DNA of 64,000 nt, from contig JAGBPB010000028.1 in assembly GCA_017633615.1 (NCBI GenBank), positions 1 to 64,000 of the forward strand. Reading direction: 5' to 3'. This DNA comes from Bacteroidaceae bacterium. Lineage in GTDB: Bacteria; Bacteroidota; Bacteroidia; Bacteroidales; Bacteroidaceae. A program made the translations under genes and the position numbers. This document shows positions 16,301 to 24,816 of this stretch, in pieces. Positions within the stretch are counted from its first letter, which is position 1. Each line of letters begins with the position of its first letter. The notes below the pieces were generated by a model. That model was not told where the DNA came from. It saw nothing but the letters and a program-made list of their open reading frames with translations, and made no database searches.

Positions 16301-17122
16301 AGGAACGGTGAATTCAGTTTCAGTTTCCCGGTTCCTATGGATATCAACTATTCAGATGAAAAGGGGCAGATAATCCTGTACGCACAGGGCAATGACGGTC
16401 GCTGTGCCAATGGATTGTTTGAGAACTTTGTAGTGGGAGGTACGGCCGATGGTCTTGTAACGGATACCGTTGGACCGGACATCAGACTCTATCTTAATAC
16501 GCCGTCATTCCAGTACGGCGCCAATGTGAATGCATCTCCTACGCTGGTGGTTGAACTTTGTGACAGTTCCGGTCTTAATACGGCGGGAAACGGACTGGGA
16601 CATGACATACTGCTTGTCATTGACAATGATCCCAATTGGACGTGGGTTCTCAACAGCAACTTTGAGCAGAATCCTGGTGATTATACCCGCGGCAGGGTGG
16701 TGTTCAATATTCCGGGACTGCCGGAGGGTAAGCATACGCTTATGCTCCGTGCATGGGATGTTATGAACAACTCCACTACCGTATATCTTGGCTTCAAGGT
16801 GGTGACAGACCTCAAGCCCAGCTTTACAATCGGTGTGACGGAGAGTCCTGCGCGTGAGAGCACCTCTTTCATAATAACGCATGATCGTCCGGGACAGAAT
16901 GCAAATGTTACGGTTCAGGTTTCAAGTTCAGACGGAACATTGAAATGGATGAAAAGCTGCAGGGATGAATCCGGAACAGGAGTGACTGTTGTGGATTGGA
17001 ATCTCAGCAGCAACTCAGGTCATCGTTTGCAACCGGGACTGTACATTGTCCGGGCATCAGTCGGCACAGACGGAGGAGGCAGTTCGTCGGCCTCATGCAA
17101 AATTGTCATAGTGGGGCGGTGA
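13382..17122 (+). CDS. porU: Type IX secretion system sortase PorU
   Basis: 1246 residues, the usual size for PorU. A TTG at 13382 opens a signal peptide (MRKSLAILILFLSAGIVMQAQ); no ATG is available nearby. The central domain is gingipain-like (peptidase C25), with catalytic His751 in NYSGHGST and Cys784 in ITASCDIAPFD. These are preceded by LLLMGNGAWDNR and VGRLPVGT and followed by GMLATTRTVYSS and FVLLGDPALRL, as in PorU. C-terminal Ig-like beta domains follow. PorU sits on the outer membrane with PorV and cleaves the C-terminal signal of T9SS cargo, attaching it to lipopolysaccharide. porV and ispF follow; I recall the same order in Porphyromonas gingivalis. Confidence 0.93.
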   Translation: MRKSLAILILFLSAGIVMQAQRTRLVDSGWESMRADSVRPWTGFGVRLDGCWQDSVYTAEIEYPELMRIDSDDLARWNLRPDDIPEWPRIESSVSMSRGNATFDSGFLPIISRDGGYWAIQSYKFIIRSRPSAARTAVYKAPARERYTRKSVLSDGKWVKIRIAESGVYKLTYSSLRSMGFSDPSKVRLYGYGGAVLPETNLQGLIDDLPEQPLWRTDNYMLFYGQGPVSWKRTKDGYKQEVNTYSDWGYYFLTDRADSISVSFAEIEADSVSDVRIETYPDFMAYDPDEFSWYRSGRRFFEEYDYAGGNSRSYRFDLEGLASDSVGVSIAFSASSAKSTAVTAYVNGSEVGKISIGTVGSTNVAAVGEKSFISRGQFKEQNTIRIEHERPSGESGHLDYIQINYIRKLALYGSSTIFRVDRAVSEASFIIENSTADVMVWRLSTDGSCFIVPSVFDGTKTVTLNASYSASDILVAVNVKGSFPEPQLVADIQNQNLHGMDSVDMVIVVPASGKLVAQAERLAAAHRTMDSMKVAVVRADMVYNEFSSGTPDATALRRFMKMLYDRCGNAAAPRYLLLMGNGAWDNRMHVSDWSGQNPDDYLLCYESYESMSHTGSYVMEDYYGLLDDTEGYSLLTEKVDVGVGRLPVGTVAEAAKKVDQIIDYMRGAYAGAWCNRILVLGDDGDNNTHMQDAEKIASVIHNADPSIDVRKIYWDAYKMEVTASYNAYPSIRKLLLDQLSEGALIVNYSGHGSTEVLSHEFVMNKVDVKELRSKHLPFWITASCDIAPFDSPLESMGINLISNTEGGAIGMLATTRTVYSSMNGAVNRSFCRYALSRSADGRLNALGDALRLAKNELVTAGEGETDRTENKIHFVLLGDPALRLAVADLTAVVDKFNNTDAAVTGVASAGSVITVSGHIECNGERVSDFRGLLSSTVYDNERLITCYNNLKTADEPLTFMYRDRVLYSGSDSVRNGEFSFSFPVPMDINYSDEKGQIILYAQGNDGRCANGLFENFVVGGTADGLVTDTVGPDIRLYLNTPSFQYGANVNASPTLVVELCDSSGLNTAGNGLGHDILLVIDNDPNWTWVLNSNFEQNPGDYTRGRVVFNIPGLPEGKHTLMLRAWDVMNNSTTVYLGFKVVTDLKPSFTIGVTESPARESTSFIITHDRPGQNANVTVQVSSSDGTLKWMKSCRDESGTGVTVVDWNLSSNSGHRLQPGLYIVRASVGTDGGGSSSASCKIVIVGR

Positions 17123-17154
17123 TACAATAAAAGCCATGTTTTTGAGTTAATAGT

Positions 17155-18396
17155 ATGATGAAACGCAATAGAATAGTACAATTAATACTGCTCGTGGGAT
17201 TTGTTCTTGCTGGGCAGGATGTATATTCGCAGAAGAGTGAGAGTGACGTAAGGCAATTCAATCCGGTATATACCGGTGTTACATCTCTCTCTATCGCCCC
17301 TGACTCACGTGCGGGAGCAATGGGCGATGTGGGATGTGCCACAGACCCGTATTTGGATAATAACAGCCAGTATTGGAACCCTTCAAAATATCCTTTCACT
17401 AACAGTCAGGCCGGTATCTCACTATGCTATACACCGTGGTTGCGCAAGCTGGTGAGTGATATTGATCTGGCAAATCTTACCGGATATTACAAACTGGATG
17501 ATTATTCAGCATTGAGCGGTTCGCTCACCTATTTCTCTTTAGGTGAGGTTATTGCCATGGACGGAAGTACGGAAGTGATAATACGTCCGTATGAGATGGC
17601 TGTTGATTTTGATTATTCACGCAAGCTCTCAGAGCATTTCTCAGCTGCCGTAGGCATGCGTTTCATCTACTCGGATCTTCAGTACAATTACTCTGATGAC
17701 GTTTTTCCCGGCAAGGCTTTCTCCGCTGACATCTCTATGTTCTATCAGAACTACATAGGGGTGGGGCGTAGGGATTGTTTGCTTGGCTTGGGATTGGCTG
17801 CATCAAACATAGGCAGCAAGATTTCATATGACGGTGGACAGACCAATGAATTCATTCCCACCAATCTTCGTCTGGGTGCATCGCTCACCGTACCCATTGA
17901 CGAGTACAACTCATTTGCCATCTCTGCTGATTTAAACAAACTGATGGTTCCCACCAAACCCACTTATAAACAGTACATGGAGGAGCATAATCCTGACATC
18001 ACTCCTGATGATCCCAATTATATGCAGGAGATATCTGCATACAATGAGTGGGTGGCATCTACGGGTTACAATGAAATGTCACCTATTGCAGGTATTTTCA
18101 AGTCTTTCAGTGATGCTCCCGGCGGTTTTGAAGAGGAACTCCGTGAGATTTACTGGGGTGTAGGCGCCGAGTATAATTATAATGACCAGTTCTTCCTGCG
18201 TGGAGGTTATCACTATGAGAATGAATACAAGGGTAACCGTAAATACTTCACGCTGGGTGCCGGTTTCAGGATGAATGTTTTTTCACTTGATGCCGCATAT
18301 CTTATTTCAACGGCACAGAGCAATCCTCTGGATCAGACATTACGTTTTACACTGTCGTTTGATATGGACGGCATTAAACAGATAATAGGAAGATGA
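17155..18396 (+). CDS. porV: Type IX secretion system outer-membrane protein PorV
   Basis: 413 residues with a signal peptide (ending VYSQ). The mature start is diagnostic of the PorV/LptO (FadL-like) family: NPVYTGVTSLSIAPDSRAGAMGDVG followed by NSQYWNPSKYPF. The remainder alternates as a 14-strand outer-membrane barrel, and it ends LSFDMDGIKQIIGR. PorV carries folded T9SS cargo from the translocon SprA/Sov to the sortase PorU. The gene is 32 bases after porU, and its stop overlaps the ispF start (ATGA). Confidence 0.93.
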   Translation: MMKRNRIVQLILLVGFVLAGQDVYSQKSESDVRQFNPVYTGVTSLSIAPDSRAGAMGDVGCATDPYLDNNSQYWNPSKYPFTNSQAGISLCYTPWLRKLVSDIDLANLTGYYKLDDYSALSGSLTYFSLGEVIAMDGSTEVIIRPYEMAVDFDYSRKLSEHFSAAVGMRFIYSDLQYNYSDDVFPGKAFSADISMFYQNYIGVGRRDCLLGLGLAASNIGSKISYDGGQTNEFIPTNLRLGASLTVPIDEYNSFAISADLNKLMVPTKPTYKQYMEEHNPDITPDDPNYMQEISAYNEWVASTGYNEMSPIAGIFKSFSDAPGGFEEELREIYWGVGAEYNYNDQFFLRGGYHYENEYKGNRKYFTLGAGFRMNVFSLDAAYLISTAQSNPLDQTLRFTLSFDMDGIKQIIGR

Positions 18397-18875
18397 CAAA
18401 CATACGTGTAGGATACGGATTTGATGTTCACCGTCTGGTGGAGGGGCGTGACCTCTGGATAGGAGGAATCAAGATAGAACATAGCTTGGGCTTGCTTGGA
18501 CACTCTGATGCCGATGTGCTTATACACGCTGTCTGTGATGCCTTGCTGGGCGCTGCCACCTTGCGTGACATAGGCTACAACTTCCCGGATACTGATATGC
18601 AGTACAAGGATATTGACAGCAAGATACTGCTTAAACGTACTGTTGATCTGCTGGCATCAAAAGGTTGGCAGGTGGTAAATGTTGATGCTACTGTCTGTGC
18701 TGAACGTCCCAAGCTCAATCCGCATATCCCCGAGATGCAGAGCGTTATGGCTCAGGTGATGGGTGTTGACAATGACCAGGTTTCAATCAAAGCTACCACT
18801 ACAGAAAAACTTGGTTTTACCGGCCGTGAGGAGGGCATATCCGCCCACGCCGTTGCTTTGATCGAGAAGATTTAA
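18393..18875 (+). CDS. ispF: 2-C-methyl-D-erythritol 2,4-cyclodiphosphate synthase
   Basis: 160 residues, full length. It has the metal-binding GYGFDVHRLVEGRDLWIGG (Asp and His), LGLLGHSDADVLIHAVCDALLGAA, and the closing KATTTEKLGFTGREEGISAHAV. It forms the cyclic diphosphate of the MEP isoprenoid pathway, which also uses dxr in this window. Its start overlaps the porV stop by four bases. Its last four bases overlap the end of the convergent nadD gene. Confidence 0.97.
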   Translation: MTNIRVGYGFDVHRLVEGRDLWIGGIKIEHSLGLLGHSDADVLIHAVCDALLGAATLRDIGYNFPDTDMQYKDIDSKILLKRTVDLLASKGWQVVNVDATVCAERPKLNPHIPEMQSVMAQVMGVDNDQVSIKATTTEKLGFTGREEGISAHAVALIEKI

Positions 18876-19450
18876 TGATACAGATTCAGGTCTGCGATGG
18901 TCCTGGCAACAGATGCCGGGACCATTTTGTCTATAGGCTCCCCTTTGCGGATACGATTGCGGATGGAGGTGGAGGATATGTTTACCAGAGGGCAGTCCAG
19001 TAATACGGAGTTGGGGGTCAGACCGCTGACCTTGAAACCTCTGCGGGGATAAACTATTATGGGATAGTTTTCCAGTATATATTCAGATTCATTCCAGTCA
19101 CTGAACTTGGACCAGTTGTCAGCTCCTATGGTGAGTATGAATCTGCGGTCGGGGTAATCAGCGCTGATATGCCGCAGAGTATTGGCGGTATATGAGGGCT
19201 GAGGAAGGTGGAATTCGTAATCTGAAACTGTTATTCCTTTTATGTCTTTTACAGCCTCAAATGCCATGTCATACCTCAATTTGTCATCAAGCAGCTTGCT
19301 CTCTTTTTTCCAAGGATTGCATGGGGTTACAAGCAGCCATACCTCGTCGGCCAGATTTTGCTCCAAAACACTCTTGGCAATGGTAAGATGACCATTGTGC
19401 AGAGGGTCAAAAGTTCCCCCGAAGAGAGCAGTCCTTATGGGCGCGGGCAT
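18872..19450 (-). CDS. nadD: Nicotinate-nucleotide adenylyltransferase
   Basis: 192 residues, full length. The nucleotidyltransferase motif GGTFDPLHNGHL is followed by WLLVTPCNPWK, ILTIGADNWSKFSDW and the C-terminal ISSTSIRNRIRKGEP (ISST-x-IR motif). It makes nicotinate adenine dinucleotide in NAD synthesis. It lies 13 bases after gmk on the minus strand, in a yicC-gmk-nadD operon order that is common in Bacteroidales. Confidence 0.96.
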   Translation of the reverse strand: MPAPIRTALFGGTFDPLHNGHLTIAKSVLEQNLADEVWLLVTPCNPWKKESKLLDDKLRYDMAFEAVKDIKGITVSDYEFHLPQPSYTANTLRHISADYPDRRFILTIGADNWSKFSDWNESEYILENYPIIVYPRRGFKVSGLTPNSVLLDCPLVNISSTSIRNRIRKGEPIDKMVPASVARTIADLNLYH

Positions 19451-19463
19451 AGTGCGGAATTAT

Positions 19464-20033
19464 TCAGATTTGTAAGAATGATTTAATGGTGGAGAGCGCC
19501 TTTTGCTGAGCCTCCTCAAGGTCATCATTTACGATTACCACATCAAATTTGGGGGCAAAGGTAAGTTCATAGCTGGCCTTGGCTACACGCTTGGTTATCA
19601 TCTCGGCGCTGTCAGTACCGCGGTTTATGAGGCGGCGTTCCAGCTCTTCTACCGATGGTGGCTGAATGAACATGGATAGTGCTTCATTGCCAAAGTATTT
19701 CTTAATGTTGCAGCCTCCGGCTACATCCACATCAAACACTACGTTCATACCTTCATTGAGGCGCTTTTCAACCTGCTCCTTAAGCGTGCCGTAATAACAG
19801 CCGGGATAGACCTCCTCATACTCAAGGAACTCACCCTTTGCTATGCGGCTGCGGAACTCATCGGCTGTAAGGAAAAAATACTCCACGCCGTTCTGTTCAG
19901 TGCCTCGCGGGGCACGGCTGGTGGCAGAGATGGAGAACGCCATCTTGAGCTCGGGGTGCTGCAGCAGCCAGTTTACTATGGTTGACTTGCCTGAGCCTGA
20001 AGGGGCTGAGAATATAAGACATTTTCCGCGCAT
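19464..20033 (-). CDS. gmk: Guanylate kinase
   Basis: 189 residues from the ATG at 20033 (MRGKCLIF); a GTG two codons upstream (20039), overlapping the yicC stop, is also possible. The P-loop APSGSGKST, the GMP-binding SATSRAPRGTEQNGVEYFF and the lid segment RLINRGTDS are intact. It phosphorylates GMP to GDP. It is the middle gene of the yicC-gmk-nadD operon, with 2 bases to yicC and 13 to nadD. Confidence 0.97.
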   Translation of the reverse strand: MRGKCLIFSAPSGSGKSTIVNWLLQHPELKMAFSISATSRAPRGTEQNGVEYFFLTADEFRSRIAKGEFLEYEEVYPGCYYGTLKEQVEKRLNEGMNVVFDVDVAGGCNIKKYFGNEALSMFIQPPSVEELERRLINRGTDSAEMITKRVAKASYELTFAPKFDVVIVNDDLEEAQQKALSTIKSFLQI

Positions 20034-20035
20034 GA

Positions 20036-20911
20036 TCACATAACATTAAGAACCTGTTCCTTTATCTGCTCCAGTTCATCCTTCATGCGCACCACTATGT
20101 TCTGCATTTCGGCCTGGTTGCTCTTACTGCCTAAAGTGTTTATCTCGCGGCCCATCTCCTGGGCTATGAATCCTAACTTCTTGCCCTGTCCGTGACCCTC
20201 CTCAAGAGTCTTGATGAAGTAGTCCAGATGGTTGGTCAGGCGCTGTTTCTCCTCGCTTATGTCCAGCTTCTCTATATAGAAAATCATCTCCTGTTCAAAG
20301 CGGTTCTCATCATAGTTCTTGCCTACGGCATCAACCATGGCTGTACGCATGCGCTCTTTGATCTTGGCCACGCGGTCTTTTTCATAGGGCTCAACTGATG
20401 CCAGCAGGGCTGATATGTTGGATATCTTCTCGCGGAACTTCTTTTCAAGTGCGGCACCCTCAATCTTGCGGTATTCAACCAGTGCCTGGATTGCCTGGTC
20501 AACAGCAACTGATACTGCTGCCCACTCCTCATCACTCACCTCCTCCTGCTGGTTGGTGCTGAGAATCTCAGGCATACGCAGGATGACGGGGAACAGATCG
20601 GCAGGCATAGGTGTACCTGTTTCTGTTGCAACTGCCTTGATTTGCTCAAGATAACTCTTGAATACGGGTACGTTGATAGCCTGTGCTCCGGATGTGGCGG
20701 AGGAGTCAATGTAAAGAGAAAAATCCACTTTGCCGCGTTCCAGAGCGGTAGTGATGCGGGAGCGTATATCGAGTTCCTTGTCACGGTAGGCAGGGATAAT
20801 CTTGGCGGATATATCCATTGCCTTGCTGTTGAGTGACTTTATTTCAACTATCACCTTCCTGTCTCCGGCCTGGGCCGTAGCCTTGCCGTAGCCTGTCATT
20901 GACTGAATCAT
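20036..20911 (-). CDS. YicC/YloC family endoribonuclease
   Basis: 291 residues from the ATG at 20911 (MIQSMTGYGKA). The frame is open to 20962, but the promoter box at 20933-20940 rules that out. N-terminal MTGYGKA...VEIKSLNSKAMDIS and C-terminal GKKLGFIAQEMGREINTLGSKSN are the two conserved YicC blocks; the latter is DUF1732. The E. coli and B. subtilis members are reported to be endoribonucleases. It heads the operon with gmk and nadD. Confidence 0.93.
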   Translation of the reverse strand: MIQSMTGYGKATAQAGDRKVIVEIKSLNSKAMDISAKIIPAYRDKELDIRSRITTALERGKVDFSLYIDSSATSGAQAINVPVFKSYLEQIKAVATETGTPMPADLFPVILRMPEILSTNQQEEVSDEEWAAVSVAVDQAIQALVEYRKIEGAALEKKFREKISNISALLASVEPYEKDRVAKIKERMRTAMVDAVGKNYDENRFEQEMIFYIEKLDISEEKQRLTNHLDYFIKTLEEGHGQGKKLGFIAQEMGREINTLGSKSNQAEMQNIVVRMKDELEQIKEQVLNVM

Positions 20912-20932
20912 ATAACGCAATAAATTTGAGTG

Positions 20933-20940
20933 CAAAAATA
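20933..20940 (-). promoter_or_regulatory. -7 box TATTTTTG for yicC-gmk-nadD
   Basis: On the minus strand TATTTTTG fits TAnnTTTG and lies 21 bases before the yicC ATG at 20911. Confidence 0.5.
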
Positions 20941-21007
20941 GTGAATTCCCGCAAAATATCATATATTCGCAATCTGACCATTAACAAACCAATTAAGATA
21001 AAGGATT

Positions 21008-21562
21008 ATGAAAAAGAAATTCATTTGCACAGTATGCGGATATGTACATGAAGGCGATGAGGCTCCTGAGCGTTGCCCACAGTGTAAAGCACCGAGAGAG
21101 AAATTCAAGGAGGTTGTAGAGAACGGTGAGGCTCTTCAGTTTGCCTGCGAGCATATTCTTGGAGACGGCCAGGTCGGCTCTCCTGAGATGATCAATGACC
21201 TGCGCATGCAGTTTAACGGAGAGTGCTCAGAGGTGGGCATGTATCTGGCCATGAGCCGCCAAGCTGACCGCGAGGGCTATCCTGAGGTGGCTGAGGCTTT
21301 TAAGCGTTATGCTTTTGAGGAGGCTGAGCATGCAGCCAAGTTTGCAGAGTTGCTCGGAGAGGTTGTTTGGGACACCAAGACCAACCTTGAGAAGCGCATG
21401 AAAGCTGAGCATGGAGCATGTGAGGGCAAGCTTGCCATTGCCAAGACCGCCAAGGCTCAGAACTGGGATGCCATCCACGATACCGTTCATGAGATGGCCA
21501 AGGATGAGGCCCGTCACGGCAAGGGATTCGAGGCTCTCTACAAGCGTTATTTCGGCAAGTAA
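21008..21562 (+). CDS. Reverse rubrerythrin (rubredoxin domain first)
   Basis: 184 residues. Unlike classical rubrerythrin, the rubredoxin-like zinc/iron knuckle is at the N-terminus: Cys7-x2-Cys10-Gly and Cys23-x2-Cys26 ([18 protein letters not shown]). The ferritin-like diiron domain follows, with metal ligands in [23 protein letters not shown] and [13 protein letters not shown]. From family knowledge these reduce hydrogen peroxide (and oxygen) in anaerobes, and some databases call them NADH peroxidase. The product should be cytoplasmic. It is monocistronic and ends at a strong terminator. Confidence 0.92.
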   Translation: MKKKFICTVCGYVHEGDEAPERCPQCKAPREKFKEVVENGEALQFACEHILGDGQVGSPEMINDLRMQFNGECSEVGMYLAMSRQADREGYPEVAEAFKRYAFEEAEHAAKFAELLGEVVWDTKTNLEKRMKAEHGACEGKLAIAKTAKAQNWDAIHDTVHEMAKDEARHGKGFEALYKRYFGK

Positions 21563-21589
21563 ACCGGATATTCTCCGTTAAAACAGGCT

Positions 21590-21634
21590 AAAGGCCGTAT
21601 TGGGGCAGAAAATAGACCCCGATACGGCCTTTTC
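21590..21634 (+). terminator. Rho-independent terminator after the rubrerythrin gene
   Basis: AAAGGCCGTAT-t-GGGG pairs with CCCC-g-ATACGGCCTTT, about 15 pairs around an 11-base loop, ending in a run of Ts. It insulates the tsaB operon. Confidence 0.9.
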
Positions 21635-21651
21635 CTTTGGAAAAATATCTT

Positions 21652-21659
21652 TATCTTCG
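21652..21659 (+). promoter_or_regulatory. Near-consensus -7 box before tsaB
   Basis: TATCTTCG differs from TAnnTTTG at one base and lies 25 bases before the tsaB ATG at 21685. It is the likely promoter of the long operon to 29726. Confidence 0.4.
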
Positions 21660-21684
21660 CAAGTTAATAGGGTCAATTCCTGAG

Positions 21685-22374
21685 ATGAGTGTAATATTGC
21701 ACATAGAGTCAGCTACTGACGGTTGTTCAGTGGCGGTGAGTGATGAGGGACAGCTTGTGTTTGACAAGGCTGACCGTGAGGGTCACAACAACGCCGTATC
21801 ACTTGGCGTGCTGGTTGATGAGGCTCTTGCTCTTGTTGACAGCCGTGGGCTTAAGCTTGATGCTGTTGCTGTGAGTGAAGGTCCCGGTTCATATACCGGC
21901 CTGCGTATCGGAGTGTCCATGGCTAAAGGCGTATGCTATGGGAGGGGGCTTAAGCTGATATCAGTTTCAACTCTCAAGTTGCTGTGCGTACAGCCTTTGT
22001 TGAGTCTTGAACTGCCTGATGATGCACTGCTTTGCCCGATGATTGATGCCCGCCGCATGGAGGTATATTCAGCCATTTATGACCGTGCTCTTAATGAGGT
22101 GCGTGAGATCCGTGCAGACATTGTTGATGCCGATACTTACAGGGAGTATCTGGACAGGCATCCCGTGTGGTTCATGGGAAACGGTGCCGCCAAGTGCTGC
22201 GAGACAATAAATCATCCTAATGCTCATTTCCTGGATGACATCAACCCGGAGGCCCGCTGGATGTTTCCGCTTGCAGAGCAGTCATTCAACAGGAATGAGT
22301 TCCGTGACGTGGCCTATTTTGAACCCTATTACCTGAAAGATTTTATTGCTGTTAAACCTAAAAAACTGGTTTGA
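21685..22374 (+). CDS. tsaB: tRNA threonylcarbamoyladenosine biosynthesis protein TsaB
   Basis: 229 residues from the ATG at 21685 (MSVILHIESATDGCSVAV). The upstream in-frame TTG at 21637 lies above the promoter box. The ASKHA-type fold is marked by ILHIESAT, VSEGPGSYTGLRIGVSMAKG (the TsaB signature) and CPMIDARRMEVYSAIYD. TsaB pairs with TsaD and TsaE to make t6A37 in tRNA; it lacks the metal-binding histidines of TsaD, as expected. It starts the operon with DUF4290, murA, rimM, the M23 peptidase, dxr, rseP and the NSS transporter. Confidence 0.93.
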   Translation: MSVILHIESATDGCSVAVSDEGQLVFDKADREGHNNAVSLGVLVDEALALVDSRGLKLDAVAVSEGPGSYTGLRIGVSMAKGVCYGRGLKLISVSTLKLLCVQPLLSLELPDDALLCPMIDARRMEVYSAIYDRALNEVREIRADIVDADTYREYLDRHPVWFMGNGAAKCCETINHPNAHFLDDINPEARWMFPLAEQSFNRNEFRDVAYFEPYYLKDFIAVKPKKLV

Positions 22375-22976
22375 TGAACTACAATACCCAACGAGAACAG
22401 CTTCCTATGCCTGAGTACGGCCGTGCCGTGCAGTATATGGTTGAGCATGCACTGACCATAGAGAATCGAGAGGAGCGTCAGCGCTGTGCAAACACTATTA
22501 TTGCAATTATGGGGAGTATGTTCCCTACACTGCGTGATGTGCCTGATTTTCAGGGCAAACTGTGGGACCACCTGGCTTTCATGTCAGATTATAAACTGGA
22601 TATAGATTATCCTTGTGAGATAACCCGTCTGGAAAAGACCAAACAGGTGCCTGACCATATAGACTATCCGTCAGGAGACATACGTTACCGCCATTACGGA
22701 CGTATTGTGCCGGACCTGATAAAGGTGGCCGTGAGTATGCCCGAGGGGCCTGAGCGCAGCCAGTTGGTACGCCTGCTTGCAGTGCAGATGAAGAAAGACC
22801 TGATGACCTGGAACAAGGAACTGGTCAGTGACGAGCGTATTGCTGCCGATATTGACTATTTCTCACATGGCCGTTTAAACCTGCAGGAGGGTGATCTGGA
22901 CGTTACATTCGCACAGGCTCCGCCACAGCAGCGTCAGGGACAGCACGGAAAGAAAAAGAACAAACGCCGTTATTGA
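22374..22976 (+). CDS. DUF4290 family protein
   Basis: 200 residues from the ATG at 22374, which overlaps the tsaB stop (TGATG). The protein is cytoplasmic in character, with no signal peptide, and ends in a basic, Gln-rich tail (QQRQGQHGKKKNKRRY). Conserved-looking parts are YGRAVQYMVEHAL, WDHLAFMSDYKLDIDYP and YGRIVPDLI. DUF4290 is a Bacteroidota family that regularly sits directly before murA; its role is unknown. The basic tail would suit binding to RNA or acidic polymer, which is inference only. Confidence 0.85.
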   Translation: MNYNTQREQLPMPEYGRAVQYMVEHALTIENREERQRCANTIIAIMGSMFPTLRDVPDFQGKLWDHLAFMSDYKLDIDYPCEITRLEKTKQVPDHIDYPSGDIRYRHYGRIVPDLIKVAVSMPEGPERSQLVRLLAVQMKKDLMTWNKELVSDERIAADIDYFSHGRLNLQEGDLDVTFAQAPPQQRQGQHGKKKNKRRY

Positions 22977-22985
22977 TATTACGCT

Positions 22986-24293
22986 ATGCCGTCATTTCTG
23001 ATAGAGGGAGGTCACAGACTTAAGGGGACCATCTGTCCGCAGGGCGCCAAGAATGAGGTCCTGCAGATTCTTTGTGCCGTACTGCTCACCCCCGATGAGG
23101 TGACGGTACAGAATGTTCCTGATATTCTTGATGTCAGGAACCTGATAGATATGCTTGCCAAGTTGGGCGTAAAGGTATCAAATACCGCTCCGGGGTGCTG
23201 GTCATTCAAAGCTGAATCCATAGACCGCAATTATGCTGAGAGCATGGATTTTGTAACACGCAGCGCAGGATTGCGCGGTTCTGTCATGCTGTTAGGACCG
23301 CTGTTGGCAAGGCTTGGGCATGCTACGGTAAGCAAACCGGGAGGTGACAAGATAGGCCGCCGCCGCGTGGATACCCACATCAAGGGATTCCAGGCACTGG
23401 GAGCAACCTTCACGCTGAATGAGTCACGCGGATATTATGAGCTCAGGGCAGACTGCCTGCGCGGTAATTATATGCTGCTCGATGAGGCATCGGTAACCGG
23501 TACCGCCAATATCGTAATGGCAGCTGTGCTTGCTGAGGGTGATACCGTAATCTACAATGCCGCCTGTGAACCTTACGTGCAGCAACTATGCCGTATGCTG
23601 GTGCGCATGGGGGCTCGCATAGAGGGTATAGGCAGCAACCGCCTTACCATTCATGGCGTAAGGGAACTGCACGGAACAAAACACAAGGTTCTGCCTGATA
23701 TGATTGAGGTAGGCAGCTTTATAGGAATGGCCGCAATGACCGCGAGTGAGATAACCATCAAGGATGTATCTTACCAGAACCTGGGTATCATTCCGGAAAG
23801 TTTTGCACGTCTGGGCATAAAGATGGAGCAGAGGGTTGATGATATATTTATTCCTGCACAGGAGCACTATCAGATAGATTCATTTATTGACGGTTCCATT
23901 ATGACACTGGCTGATGCTCCGTGGCCGGGATTAACTCCTGACCTTCTGAGCGTTCTGCTGGTAACGGCCACACAGGCCAAGGGCAGTGTGCTTATACATC
24001 AGAAGATGTTTGAAAGCCGCTTGTTCTTTGTTGATAACCTGATTGACATGGGTGCTCAGGTGATACTATGTGATCCGCACCGTGTGGTGGTGATAGGGCA
24101 TGACCGCAACTTTGCGCTGCAGGCACGCCGTATGTCATCACCCGATATACGTGCCGGTATTGCGTTGCTTATTGCAGCCATGAGTGCCAACGGAACCAGT
24201 CGCATTGACAACATCGGTCAGATAGACCGCGGTTATCAGGATATCGACGGCCGTCTGAATGCGCTTGGTGCAAAAATAACAAGAGTGGACTGA
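22986..24293 (+). CDS. murA: UDP-N-acetylglucosamine 1-carboxyvinyltransferase, Asp-type
   Basis: 435 residues, two EPSP-synthase-like domains. Lys22/Asn23 in PQGAKNEVL are conserved substrate-binding residues. The catalytic loop reads KPGGDKIGRRRVDTH: Asp121 stands where E. coli MurA has Cys115, the residue alkylated by fosfomycin. Asp-type MurA enzymes (for example in Mycobacterium and Chlamydia) are active and fosfomycin-insensitive, so the same is inferred here. It adds enolpyruvate to UDP-GlcNAc, the first committed step of peptidoglycan synthesis. rimM follows one base after the stop. Confidence 0.97.
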   Translation: MPSFLIEGGHRLKGTICPQGAKNEVLQILCAVLLTPDEVTVQNVPDILDVRNLIDMLAKLGVKVSNTAPGCWSFKAESIDRNYAESMDFVTRSAGLRGSVMLLGPLLARLGHATVSKPGGDKIGRRRVDTHIKGFQALGATFTLNESRGYYELRADCLRGNYMLLDEASVTGTANIVMAAVLAEGDTVIYNAACEPYVQQLCRMLVRMGARIEGIGSNRLTIHGVRELHGTKHKVLPDMIEVGSFIGMAAMTASEITIKDVSYQNLGIIPESFARLGIKMEQRVDDIFIPAQEHYQIDSFIDGSIMTLADAPWPGLTPDLLSVLLVTATQAKGSVLIHQKMFESRLFFVDNLIDMGAQVILCDPHRVVVIGHDRNFALQARRMSSPDIRAGIALLIAAMSANGTSRIDNIGQIDRGYQDIDGRLNALGAKITRVD

Positions 24294-24294
24294 T

Positions 24295-24813
24295 ATGATT
24301 GAGTTGAACGAGGTACAGAGGATAGGCCAGATTGTAAAACCGCACGGTGTGGGCGGTGAGATGGTGCTTACTGTGCCCGCTTCACTTGATTGGGCTGATG
24401 ACCTGGATTGTCTGGTCTGCTCGCTTGACGGTATATTGGTGCCGTTCTGGTTGGAATCTATCCGTGAAAAAAGCAGCACTTCAATATTGGTGAAATTTGA
24501 GGGTTATGACTCTATTGAGGCTACCCGTCGTTTTATGGGTGTTACGGTCTATATGCCGCGTGAGTTTGTGGTTGAGGATGAGTCTGGCCAGCTTACATGG
24601 AGCTCTTTCATAGACTGGAAGGTTGTTGATGAGGAGGCTGGACTGCTGGGTACCATCCATGCCGTCGATGACAGCACTCCCAATATACTGTTCCTGGTTA
24701 AGGATGGTGAACGCGAGCGTATCATTCCGGCCAATGAGGAGTGGATAACCGGAGTGGATAAGGATAATTGTACAATAACATATAACCTGCCCCAGGGGCT
24801 TGCTGAACTGTAA
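24295..24813 (+). CDS. rimM: Ribosome maturation factor RimM
   Basis: 172 residues. The N-terminal RimM domain carries RIGQIVKPHGVGGEMVLT and VKFEGYDSIEATRRFMGVTVYM. The C-terminal PRC-barrel part has DEEAGLLGTIHAVDDSTPNILFLV and IIPANEEWITGVD. RimM binds S19 and helps assemble the 30S head. It is tightly packed in the operon, 1 base after murA and 3 before the M23 peptidase gene. Confidence 0.95.
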   Translation: MIELNEVQRIGQIVKPHGVGGEMVLTVPASLDWADDLDCLVCSLDGILVPFWLESIREKSSTSILVKFEGYDSIEATRRFMGVTVYMPREFVVEDESGQLTWSSFIDWKVVDEEAGLLGTIHAVDDSTPNILFLVKDGERERIIPANEEWITGVDKDNCTITYNLPQGLAEL

Positions 24814-24816
24814 AAT

